Shown in pieces: positions 40,453 to 47,399 of a DNA stretch of 64,000 bases; positions within the stretch are counted from its first letter, which is position 1; the number at the start of each line of letters is the position of its first letter. Under the pieces are notes generated by a model. The model worked only from the letters and a program-made list of their open reading frames with translations. It did not search any database and had not been told where the DNA came from. The DNA is from Candidatus Ideonella esbjergensis (GTDB lineage Bacteria; Pseudomonadota; Gammaproteobacteria; Burkholderiales; Burkholderiaceae_C): positions 496,001 through 560,000 of the forward strand of contig JADJLP010000001.1 of the NCBI GenBank assembly GCA_016710065.1, in the 5' to 3' direction. The position numbers and the translations under genes were made by a program.

Positions 40453-41106
40453 TCAGAGGAAGGCCCACACGGCGTCGTAGGCCACGCGGCTGCCGTCGTC
40501 GAGCTCCAGCGCCAGCGTGTTGTTGAAACTGCTCACGGCATTGATCTTCTGGGTCTGCAGGGCCATGGTGTTTACCGCCGCCCCGCCCACCGTGGCCGTG
40601 AGCTTGAAGCTCAGCGCCTCGCCCTGGTAGGCGGTGGGCACGTTCCAGTTGAAGCTCTGGCGGCCGGCGTCCACATTGGTGAGGTTGACCGTGTCGATCA
40701 CCGTGCCTGCGGCGTTGGTGATCTGGATCGCCACCTTGTCGGCCTTGCTGCCCAGCTCGAAGCCGCCGTCTGCCGCCGCGCCGTTCATGCGCAGCTTGTT
40801 GCCCTCCACCACCACGTCATGGCCCACCAGGGCCGCCGCCTGCATGGCCTGCAGGCTGGTGAACTGCGTGCCCAGGCTGTTGACCGAGGTGTTGACTTTG
40901 TCCAGGCCCGAGACGGTGCTGATCTGCGCCATCTGGCTGGTCACCTGCGCGTTGTCCAGCGGGTTCAGCGGGTCCTGGTTTTTCATCTGCGCCACCAGCA
41001 GCTTGAGAAAGCGGTCGGCCTGCTCGCTGGCGTTGGTGGCGGTGAGTGAACTCGAGGCGGTGGCGGTGTTGGTGGCGGTGCTGTTGCCAACGGCGGATGT
41101 GCTCAT
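40453..41106 (-). CDS. flgD: Flagellar hook assembly scaffolding protein FlgD
   Basis: Hook cap that guides FlgE polymerisation and is then discarded. The conserved N-terminal block FLKLLVAQMKNQDPLNPLDN is clear, followed by AQISTVSGLDKVN, and a C-terminal FLIG-like and Tudor-like part. The 217-residue length is normal. It lies between flgC and flgE in the expected order. Confidence 0.95.
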   Translation of the reverse strand: MSTSAVGNSTATNTATASSSLTATNASEQADRFLKLLVAQMKNQDPLNPLDNAQVTSQMAQISTVSGLDKVNTSVNSLGTQFTSLQAMQAAALVGHDVVVEGNKLRMNGAAADGGFELGSKADKVAIQITNAAGTVIDTVNLTNVDAGRQSFNWNVPTAYQGEALSFKLTATVGGAAVNTMALQTQKINAVSSFNNTLALELDDGSRVAYDAVWAFL

Positions 41107-41140
41107 GGTGGTCTCCGTTCAGTTTGAAGCGGGCGGGGCA

Positions 41141-41587
41141 TCAGACCTGGCCCATCTGCAGGGTTTTGAGCAGCAAGCTCTTGGCCGTGTTCATGACTTC
41201 GATGTTGTTCTGGTACGAGCGCGAGGACGAGATCATGTTCACCATCTCCTCCACCGCGTTGACGTTGCTGTAGGTCACATAGCCCTCGGCATCGGCGGCG
41301 GGGTGGCCGGGGTCGCGCACCTTGCGGCCGGGGGTCTGGTCTTCTGAGATGTTCGAGACACGCACACCAGCACTGGCCGACACCGGATCGCCCGGGTCGG
41401 CCCCCACCGCGCTGCCGCTGGCGCCCATCAGCAGGGTCTGGAAGACCACCTGCCGCGCCTTGTAGGCCTGGCCGTCGGGCCCGGCCACGGTGTCCACATT
41501 GGCCAGGTTGGAGGCCACCACGTTGAGCCGCTGGCTTTGCGCGCTGACCGCGCTGCCAGAAATATCGAAGACCTTGAACATGCTCAT
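41141..41587 (-). CDS. flgC: Flagellar basal-body rod protein FlgC
   Basis: Proximal rod component. The N-terminal motif MFKVFDISGSAVSAQSQRLNVVASNLANVDT and the C-terminal VEEMVNMISSSRSYQNNIEV are diagnostic. The length of 148 residues is slightly above the usual 134-140. It starts 16 nt after flgB. Confidence 0.95.
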   Translation of the reverse strand: MSMFKVFDISGSAVSAQSQRLNVVASNLANVDTVAGPDGQAYKARQVVFQTLLMGASGSAVGADPGDPVSASAGVRVSNISEDQTPGRKVRDPGHPAADAEGYVTYSNVNAVEEMVNMISSSRSYQNNIEVMNTAKSLLLKTLQMGQV

Positions 41588-41603
41588 GTCAGTTCTCCTC
41601 TAT

Positions 41604-42017
41604 TCAGCCCTGCGAAGGGCTCTTCATCGCGTCCATCATGGTCTTCATGCTGCCGTTGATGAAGCGCAGCGTGGCCTCGTACTTCACCGAGTTCTCGGCG
41701 AAGGTGGCGCGCTCGCGGTCCATGTCCACCGAGTTGCGGTCCAGGTTGGTCTGGCTGGCGGTGGCGTAGCGCAGGCCCGATTCAGACAGCGCACCTGCTG
41801 TGGGCTGGATGTGGCCGCGCTGCGTGGCAGCCATCTGGCCCGGGATGGGCAGTGCGCCGGTGGCCTGCTTGAGCGCGCTGGCGAAATCCATGTCGCGGGC
41901 GATGTAGCCCGGCGTGTCGGCGTTGGCGATGTTGCTGGCGATCAGCCGCTGGCGCTCGGCGCGCAGCGTCAGCGCCTGGGTCTGGAAGTCCAGGGTGTCG
42001 GTCAGGCGGTTGATCAT
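41604..42017 (-). CDS. flgB: Flagellar basal-body rod protein FlgB
   Basis: First rod protein of the flagellar axis. The ATG at 42017 gives 137 residues starting MINRLTDTLDFQTQAL. RLIASNIANADTPGYIARDMDF is the rod signature and the C-terminus has the usual helical NSVKYEATLRFINGSM segment. It is the first gene of flgBCDEF and is divergent from flgA. Confidence 0.95.
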   Translation of the reverse strand: MINRLTDTLDFQTQALTLRAERQRLIASNIANADTPGYIARDMDFASALKQATGALPIPGQMAATQRGHIQPTAGALSESGLRYATASQTNLDRNSVDMDRERATFAENSVKYEATLRFINGSMKTMMDAMKSPSQG

Positions 42018-42038
42018 GGTGGGGTTCCTTGCGGCGCG

Positions 42039-42064
42039 CAAAGGGACTGCGTGTCGGCCGATTG
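42039..42064 (+). promoter_or_regulatory. Weak sigma-28-like promoter before flgA
   Basis: caaaggga, 10 nt, then gccgattg. The second half matches the FliA -10 element (GCCGATAA) in 6 of 8 positions and the first half matches the -35 (TAAAGTTT) in 4 of 8, with spacing one short of the usual 11. It lies about 90 nt upstream of flgA. Confidence 0.3.
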
Positions 42065-42152
42065 TGAGAGCCGCTGTAGGGTGCAGAAGCCGCGAACAGA
42101 GCGCCCGCACGGCTGCATTTCCCGGCTCTGGCGCCCCGGCCCCACCCTCAAG

Positions 42153-42899
42153 ATGCCAGACATGCGAATCCTCGTTCACCCCCCCGCACGCCCTGCGCCC
42201 TGGCGCAGGTGTCTGGGCTGTGCGCTGCTGGCCCTGGCCGGTGCCGCCCAGGCGCAAGACGCTGTGGTGGACACCCAGGCGCTGGGCGAGCGCATCAGCG
42301 CGCTGGCCCGCGAGGGCGCCCGCCAGGCCGTGGCCAGCCCTGTGCGTGTGGAAGTGGAAGTGGGCCAGTTGGCCCCGCGCCTCAAGCTCGCCCCCTGCCA
42401 GAAGGTGGAACCCTATCTGCCCAGCGGCCTGCCCGCCTGGGGCCGCACCCGCGTGGGTCTCAAGTGCGTGCAGGGCCCCAAGCTGTGGAACGTCAGCCTG
42501 CCAGTGGTGGTGCATGTGTGGTCGCGCGCCCTGGTCACTACCAGCGCCCTGCCCGCCGGCACCGTGCTGCAAGCCAGCCACCTGGGCCAGGCCGAGGTGG
42601 ACCTGGCCGCCGCGCCGGGTGCTGCCCTGGGCAACCAGGCCGCGCTGCTGGGCCGCACCCTGGCCCATGCGGTGGCCGAGGGCCAGGCGCTGCGCCAGAC
42701 CGACCTGAAAGCCCGGCAATGGTTTGCCGCCGGCGAAACCGTCAAGCTCGTGGCCGCCGGCCCGGGCTGGCGCATCGTGACCGAAGGCCAGGCGGTGTCG
42801 CCCGGCCTGGAAGGCCAACCGGCGCGCGTGCGCACCGAAAGTGGCCGCATCGTTCAAGGTCGGCCCTCGGGCGACCGAGAAGTGGAGATGGCTTTGTGA
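42153..42899 (+). CDS. flgA: Flagellar basal-body P-ring formation chaperone FlgA
   Basis: Periplasmic chaperone for P-ring (FlgI) assembly. A signal peptide ends near AGAAQAQ, and the C-terminal half is the SAF-type domain (VTTSALPAGTVLQASHL, TVKLVAAGPGWRIVTEGQA). About 248 residues. The ATG at 42153 is used; 42162 is equally possible. It is divergent from flgB and is followed by flgM and flgN. Confidence 0.92.
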   Translation: MPDMRILVHPPARPAPWRRCLGCALLALAGAAQAQDAVVDTQALGERISALAREGARQAVASPVRVEVEVGQLAPRLKLAPCQKVEPYLPSGLPAWGRTRVGLKCVQGPKLWNVSLPVVVHVWSRALVTTSALPAGTVLQASHLGQAEVDLAAAPGAALGNQAALLGRTLAHAVAEGQALRQTDLKARQWFAAGETVKLVAAGPGWRIVTEGQAVSPGLEGQPARVRTESGRIVQGRPSGDREVEMAL

Positions 42900-42930
42900 A
42901 ACAGGCAGCCTTTTGCAGCGCAGACAGGGC

Positions 42931-42957
42931 TAAAGTTCCCGGCCGTGGTACCGAAAG
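42931..42957 (+). promoter_or_regulatory. Sigma-28 (FliA) promoter of flgM
   Basis: taaagttc (-35, 7 of 8 match to TAAAGTTT), 11-nt spacer, then accgaaag (-10, 5 of 8 match to GCCGATAA). Spacing is exactly that of FliA promoters. It lies about 55 nt upstream of the flgM ATG, and the fliA gene is 1.3 kb away. Confidence 0.7.
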
Positions 42958-43011
42958 ACGATGCATGTCGTTCGGGTCCGCGCCGCGGTACCGGGCCCAA
43001 TGGAGAAACTC

Positions 43012-43311
43012 ATGAAAATCGGACCCCTCGACGCCCAGCCCGCCTCGGTTGCCATTGCACCCGACCGCAAGGCCGCGCCGGCCACGGCTGGCCAGCCTGG
43101 CAACAAGACCGAAGCCAGCGCGGAAGTGAAGCTCTCGGCCACCGCCAGCGAGCTCACCGGCGCTGCGGCCGACCCTTCGTTCGACGCCGAAAAGGTGAAC
43201 CGCATTGCCGGTGCCATCCGCGACGGCAGCTTTCAGGTTGACGCCGAGAAGATCGCTGACAAGCTGATCGCCAACGCGCAAGACCTGCTCAAGCGCTACT
43301 CGCCAAACTGA
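43012..43311 (+). CDS. flgM: Anti-sigma-28 factor FlgM
   Basis: Binds and inhibits FliA until the hook is finished, then is exported. The ATG at 43012 has a GGAG site 6 nt upstream and yields 99 residues starting MKIGPLDAQP. The N-terminal half is low-complexity as usual; the C-terminal FliA-binding helices include FDAEKVNRIAGAIRDGSF and ADKLIANAQDLL. A sigma-28-like promoter precedes it. Confidence 0.93.
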   Translation: MKIGPLDAQPASVAIAPDRKAAPATAGQPGNKTEASAEVKLSATASELTGAAADPSFDAEKVNRIAGAIRDGSFQVDAEKIADKLIANAQDLLKRYSPN

Positions 43312-43339
43312 CGCCGTTGCGGCCACTGGCGCCACGACC

Positions 43340-43747
43340 ATGCTGAGCTCATCCCCCGAACACGACGCCGTGCGCCACGTTGCCGAACTCGAAATCGCCC
43401 TGAGCGAGGTTGAGTTGCAGCTGGCCGCCCTGGGCCAGGCCCTGAAGGACCACGACCCAGCAGCCACCGAGCTGGCCGCCACCGCGTTGCACCAGGCCCT
43501 CACCCAGGCCGTGCGCCACATGGGCCATGCCGGCCAGGCTGGCGTGCCCCCCGCATTGCGCCGCCGCCTGGCCCTGGCCACCGGCCTGGTGGCCGCCCAG
43601 CGCGACGCCGTGGCCCGCGCCACCTCGCTGCTGGACCGCGCCATCGATGTGCTGTTGCCCACCACGTCAGCGGCCGCTGCACCGGCGGTGTACGGCGCCC
43701 TGGGCACCGCCCAAAGGCCACAGACCAGCGGCCTGGCGCAGGCCTGA
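43340..43747 (+). CDS. flgN: Flagellar export chaperone FlgN
   Basis: Cytoplasmic chaperone for hook-associated proteins FlgK and FlgL. All-helical protein of 135 residues with heptad-like Leu/Ala spacing (LEIALSEVELQLAALGQAL). It follows flgM at 28 nt. Sequence conservation in this family is low, so position carries much of the call. Confidence 0.8.
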   Translation: MLSSSPEHDAVRHVAELEIALSEVELQLAALGQALKDHDPAATELAATALHQALTQAVRHMGHAGQAGVPPALRRRLALATGLVAAQRDAVARATSLLDRAIDVLLPTTSAAAAPAVYGALGTAQRPQTSGLAQA

Positions 43748-43751
43748 TTCG

Positions 43752-44144
43752 TCAGAGTTCCGCCGGAATCGCGGCGTCGATGACGCCCACGATGTCCGAG
43801 CGCAGCCAGCGCTTGCGGCCCCGCGTGCGGCAGTAGCCCGACACCGCCAGGTAATGCACCACGTCGCGGAACATCAGTTCGCGCTCTATGGGCCAGTTGG
43901 CATAGCTCACCCGGGCGCCTTGCAGCACATCGTCCGCCAGCTTGCCCTGATCGCCCAACCGCGTCTCCACCACCTTGCGGTACAGCAACTCGCCCGAGAG
44001 GCCGGGGTGCTGCGCTGCCACCACCTGGTGCAAAGCCAGCATCTCCTGGCAGCAGGCCGAGGCAAAGCGCCGCTCGCGCCAGGCCAGCAGCATCTGCAGC
44101 GGGTTGGGGAAACCTGGGGGGAGCGCACTGACTTGGGACGACAT
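43752..44144 (-). CDS. Unrecognised 130-residue protein between flgN and fliA
   Basis: The ATG at 44144 gives MSSQVSALPPGFPNPLQML. The protein is mainly helical, with charged segments (LAWRERRFASACCQEML, KVVETRLGDQGK), a WPIERELMFRDVVHYLAVSGY region and a basic RTRGRKRW patch near residue 110. No signal peptide or membrane segment. It is convergent with flgN (stops 4 nt apart) and has the same orientation as fliA, but a terminator lies between fliA and it. I do not recognise the family. A flagellar role is suggested by location only. Confidence 0.65.
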   Translation of the reverse strand: MSSQVSALPPGFPNPLQMLLAWRERRFASACCQEMLALHQVVAAQHPGLSGELLYRKVVETRLGDQGKLADDVLQGARVSYANWPIERELMFRDVVHYLAVSGYCRTRGRKRWLRSDIVGVIDAAIPAEL

Positions 44145-44250
44145 CGACTGCTTCCTGGGCACCTGGGCACCGGATGTGGAACGCCCCCGAACAAGCGGCG
44201 CATGCCAGTCTATACGCGCGGCGGCCTGGAATATTCCCTGCGGCCAAAGC

Positions 44251-44283
44251 AAAACGCCCCGGCTTTGTCCCGGCCGGGGCGTT
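44251..44283 (-). terminator. Intrinsic terminator after fliA
   Basis: Perfect 11-bp stem (aacgccccggc / gccggggcgtt) with a 9-nt loop; on the minus strand it is followed by ttttgcttt. It lies 25 nt after the fliA stop and closes the flhA-flhF-flhG-fliA unit. Confidence 0.85.
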
Positions 44284-44307
44284 GAGTACGGGCTAACCCC
44301 GAGCCGC

Positions 44308-45021
44308 TCACCACTCGCGCAGCTTGACCCTCAGCCTGGCGATGGACTGGCTGTGCAGCTGGCAGACGCGCGATTCGGTCACCTTCAGCACGGCGGCGAT
44401 TTCCTTCAGGTTCATGTCGTGCTCGTAGTACATGCTCATCACGTACTGCTCGCGCTCGGGCAGGTGTTTGATGGCTTCCACCAGGGCTTCGCGCATGCGG
44501 TGGTCTTGCAGCATGGCCAGCGGGTTCACCTCCTCGTTGGCCACGTGGCGATCGAGAAAGTCGTCCGAGCCTTCGTCGCCCGACATGTCCTCCAGGTACA
44601 CCAGCTGGGTGCCGCGCACCTTGGTCAGCATGTCCTGGTAGTCCTGCAGGCTGATGCCCATTTCCTTGGCAATCTCGCTTTCATGCGGGGCGCGGCCCAG
44701 GCGTTGCTCCAGCTTGTGCACGGCGGCTTCGATCTCGCGCTGCTGGCGCCGGTTGCCGCGGCTCATCCAGTCGTTGCCGCGCAGCTCGTCAAGCATGGCG
44801 CCGCGGATGCGCTGGGTGGCGAAGGTCTCGAACTGCACGCCCTGGGCAGCGTCGAAGCGGCTCATGGCGTCGTGCAGGCCGATCATGCCCACCTGGATCA
44901 GGTCGTCGAGCTCCACGTTGGCGGGCAACTTGGCGATCATCTGGTGGGCCAGGCGGCGCACCAGGGGGCTGTGCTGCTTGAGCAGCGCGTTGGTGTCGAG
45001 ACGACCGGTGGCGGTGTACAT
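44308..45021 (-). CDS. fliA: RNA polymerase sigma-28 factor FliA
   Basis: Sigma factor for late flagellar and chemotaxis genes. Region 2 is LPANVELDDLIQVGMIGLHDAM and FETFATQRIRGAMLDELRGNDW; region 4 is YYEHDMNLKEIAAVLKVTESRVCQLHSQSI. The 237-residue length is standard. It lies 21 nt after the FlhG-like gene in the flhA-flhF-flhG-fliA order. Confidence 0.96.
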   Translation of the reverse strand: MYTATGRLDTNALLKQHSPLVRRLAHQMIAKLPANVELDDLIQVGMIGLHDAMSRFDAAQGVQFETFATQRIRGAMLDELRGNDWMSRGNRRQQREIEAAVHKLEQRLGRAPHESEIAKEMGISLQDYQDMLTKVRGTQLVYLEDMSGDEGSDDFLDRHVANEEVNPLAMLQDHRMREALVEAIKHLPEREQYVMSMYYEHDMNLKEIAAVLKVTESRVCQLHSQSIARLRVKLREW

Positions 45022-45042
45022 GGACAGTCTCCGAGCGGGGAA

Positions 45043-45864
45043 TCAGTAGAGGAGGGCCGACAAGGCGCCCGTGGCTTGCAAGGGCATGGCCACCCTCTCG
45101 GCGGGGGCCAGCACCGGCAGGTCGTCGGCGGTGTCGTTCAGCAGTTGTTCGGTGGCCAGGCGGCGCAGCATGGGGTCGACCGGTGCTTCCACCGAGCGGC
45201 TGCAGTCCACGCCGGCAAAGGCGCGCAGCACGGTGCCCAGAAAGATGTCGCCGGTTTGCGCCAGGCGCTCGGCAATGCGCTGGGCCTGTTTGCCATGGGT
45301 GCGCGAGGCCACCAGCAGGTCGAAGCTGAGCAGTTGCGAGCGCTGCGAGAGCAGCTTCATCGAGGTGTAGGCGTCGGTGAGGCTGTTGCCGTCGATGGAG
45401 GCCATCAGCACCGGGCGCACCGGGCGGTGGCCCAGCAGGCGCACCAGATCGCGTGCGGTGGCGTGCAGCAAGATGACGTCGGCGCGCGGTGCGGCCTGTG
45501 TCAGGGCCAAGAGCCAGGCCTCGGCCGAACCCCGCGCGTTCACATGCCGCAGCGGCAGGCCACGCGCGGCCAGGTAGTGCACCTTGTCGCCCAGCGGTTC
45601 GACGCAGGCGGCCAGGTCGATGTCGGCCATCTCGTGGGCGTCGGGCGAGGTGTCGGCAGCGTCCACCAGCAAGGTGTTGGCGCCCAGCCCGGCCAGCGCG
45701 GTGGCCATGCGTTCGAGCACCACGCCCGAGTTCTCCACCATGGGGTTGGCCACCAGCGGCACGATGCGCTGGCGCGGCGCGGTGAACAAGCGGCGCAGGC
45801 CGTCGGCCTGGTCGGCCGGGCTGCGCGAGGTGGGTGGGTTCAGGTCGTGCATGAGGGTTCCCAT
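45043..45864 (-). CDS. flhG: FlhG/FleN-like MinD-type protein lacking the P-loop
   Basis: Sits where FlhG, the MinD-like regulator of flagellar number, is expected, between flhF and fliA. The 273-residue length fits and the fold pattern is kept (ERMATALAGLGANTLLVDAADTSPDAHEM). But the place of the deviant Walker A KGGxGKT holds NPMVENSGVVLE (residues 40-51) with no lysine, so ATP binding is probably lost. An in-frame ATG 4 codons in (MHDLNPP) is an alternative start. The role could be scaffold-like control of FlhF; that is inference. Confidence 0.75.
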   Translation of the reverse strand: MGTLMHDLNPPTSRSPADQADGLRRLFTAPRQRIVPLVANPMVENSGVVLERMATALAGLGANTLLVDAADTSPDAHEMADIDLAACVEPLGDKVHYLAARGLPLRHVNARGSAEAWLLALTQAAPRADVILLHATARDLVRLLGHRPVRPVLMASIDGNSLTDAYTSMKLLSQRSQLLSFDLLVASRTHGKQAQRIAERLAQTGDIFLGTVLRAFAGVDCSRSVEAPVDPMLRRLATEQLLNDTADDLPVLAPAERVAMPLQATGALSALLY

Positions 45865-45872
45865 GGCGTGCC

Positions 45873-47399
45873 TCAGGCGTGCAGCACGTGAGAGACCAGA
45901 CCGTGGTGCTGGCTGGCGGCGAACACCAGTTGCACGTCGTCGGCTTCCATGCGGTAGGCGGCGGCGCCACCCCCCTTGAGGGCCCGCTGCACCAGCGCAT
46001 TGCTGGTCAGGCGGTGCCAGTCCTCGGGCACGCGCTGGCCATTGGCCACGCCCCAGACCTTGAGCTTGTGGCGGATCACCGCGTCCAGCGCCGGGGCCAG
46101 CTTCACGGCCTCGTCGATCTTGGACAGGATCACGCCCTTGCAGCGCGCGGCGCGCCAGGCGTTGATCACGTCGTCGATGGTCTCGCCCTGCGACGAGGCA
46201 TCCACCACCAGCAGGCGCTGGATGCTGGTGTGCGAGAGCATCTCCAGCAGCTCCTTGGTGCGGCTGTCGCGCTGGGCCATTCCGGCCGTGTCGATGAGCA
46301 CCATCTTCTTGCCCGCCAGCAGTTCCAGCAGGTCTTCCAACGACGCCCTGTCATGGGCCGTGTGCACCGGCACGCCCAGGATGCGGCCATAGGTGCGCAG
46401 CTGCTCGTGCGCGCCCACCCGGTAGGCATCCAGTGTGATCAGGCCCAGGTTCGCGGCGCCGTAGCGGGTGGCAAAGGCCGCGGCCAGCTTGGCGGTGGAT
46501 GTGGTCTTGCCCACGCCGGTGGAGCCAATCAGCGCGTACACACCGCCCTGCTCTTCCAGTGCCGGGTCTTGCTCGCCGGTGAGCAGGTTGCGCTCCAGCA
46601 CGCTGGCTGCCCAGGCTGATTCGTCGTTGGCGTTGGGCGGCAGGGCTTCCACCAGCTTGCGGATCAGGCCGGGCGAGAAGCTGCAGTCCAGCAGCTTTTG
46701 CGCGAGGTGGGCCTGGCGCGGGTGGCGCTGCAGCTTTTCCATGAAGGCCAGGGCGCCAAAGCGTTCTTCGATCAGGCCCTTCATGGCACGCAGCTCGTGC
46801 ACCATGTCCAGCTGCTCGCGGCGCTCGCCCTGGGGCTCGGCCAGGGCCGGCATGGCCCGCAGTTCAGAGGGCTCGAAATCGCGTGGGGCTGGCGTGATGC
46901 TGGCCATGCGGGCGGCCACTTGCGGGCGCGGCGTGGCGGCGCGGGGCGCCGGTGCCGCAGGCTTGGCCGGCTGCGGGGCCGTGGCCATGGCGGGCATGGC
47001 CATGGGGGCCTCGGCGCCGGTGATGGCGGCTTGGCGGCGCTTGAGCATGCGCTCGCGCACGTAGTCCTGGAACGAGAGCGTGCTCATCGAAAGCTGTGCC
47101 ACGTCGCGCTCCACCTCGGGGTCCATCGCGGGCGCGGTCTGCTGCAGGCGCTCGGCCAGGCGGCGGCCAGCCAGCGGGCGCTCGGCGGTTTGGCGCTCGG
47201 CACGGGTGGCCAGGTCGCCCCGGCTGTTGGGGCTGGAAACCTTCTCGAAGTGCTCCACGCTGTCTTGCGCCATCGCCAGCACCTCCATGCCTTCGGGGCA
47301 GGGCTTGGTCGACAAAACCACCGCGTCTTCACCAAAGGCCTGGCGCACCAGGGCAAAGGCCTCGCGCGAGGTACGCGCAGTGAATCTCTTGACGTTCAT
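45873..47399 (-). CDS. flhF: Flagellar biosynthesis GTPase FlhF
   Basis: SRP-type GTPase that sets the position of polar flagella. A basic N-domain (MNVKRFTARTSREAFALVRQAFGED-type start) and a Pro/Ala-rich linker (about residues 125-190) precede the NG domain. The P-loop GSTGVGKTT is at residues 292-300, DAYRVGAHEQL and LIDTAGMAQRD follow, and SKIDEAVKLAPAL is near the C-terminus. 508 residues. It overlaps flhA by 4 nt. Confidence 0.95.
   Translation of the reverse strand: MNVKRFTARTSREAFALVRQAFGEDAVVLSTKPCPEGMEVLAMAQDSVEHFEKVSSPNSRGDLATRAERQTAERPLAGRRLAERLQQTAPAMDPEVERDVAQLSMSTLSFQDYVRERMLKRRQAAITGAEAPMAMPAMATAPQPAKPAAPAPRAATPRPQVAARMASITPAPRDFEPSELRAMPALAEPQGERREQLDMVHELRAMKGLIEERFGALAFMEKLQRHPRQAHLAQKLLDCSFSPGLIRKLVEALPPNANDESAWAASVLERNLLTGEQDPALEEQGGVYALIGSTGVGKTTSTAKLAAAFATRYGAANLGLITLDAYRVGAHEQLRTYGRILGVPVHTAHDRASLEDLLELLAGKKMVLIDTAGMAQRDSRTKELLEMLSHTSIQRLLVVDASSQGETIDDVINAWRAARCKGVILSKIDEAVKLAPALDAVIRHKLKVWGVANGQRVPEDWHRLTSNALVQRALKGGGAAAYRMEADDVQLVFAASQHHGLVSHVLHA

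Noticed and set aside
45043..45864. Reading this gene as a pseudogene because it lacks the P-loop
   Set aside because: The frame is intact over 273 codons with normal codon use and operon spacing, so a divergent working protein is more likely.
43975..45891. 638-codon plus-strand frame opposite fliA and the FlhG-like gene
   Set aside because: Antisense shadow; the minus-strand genes have clear family motifs.
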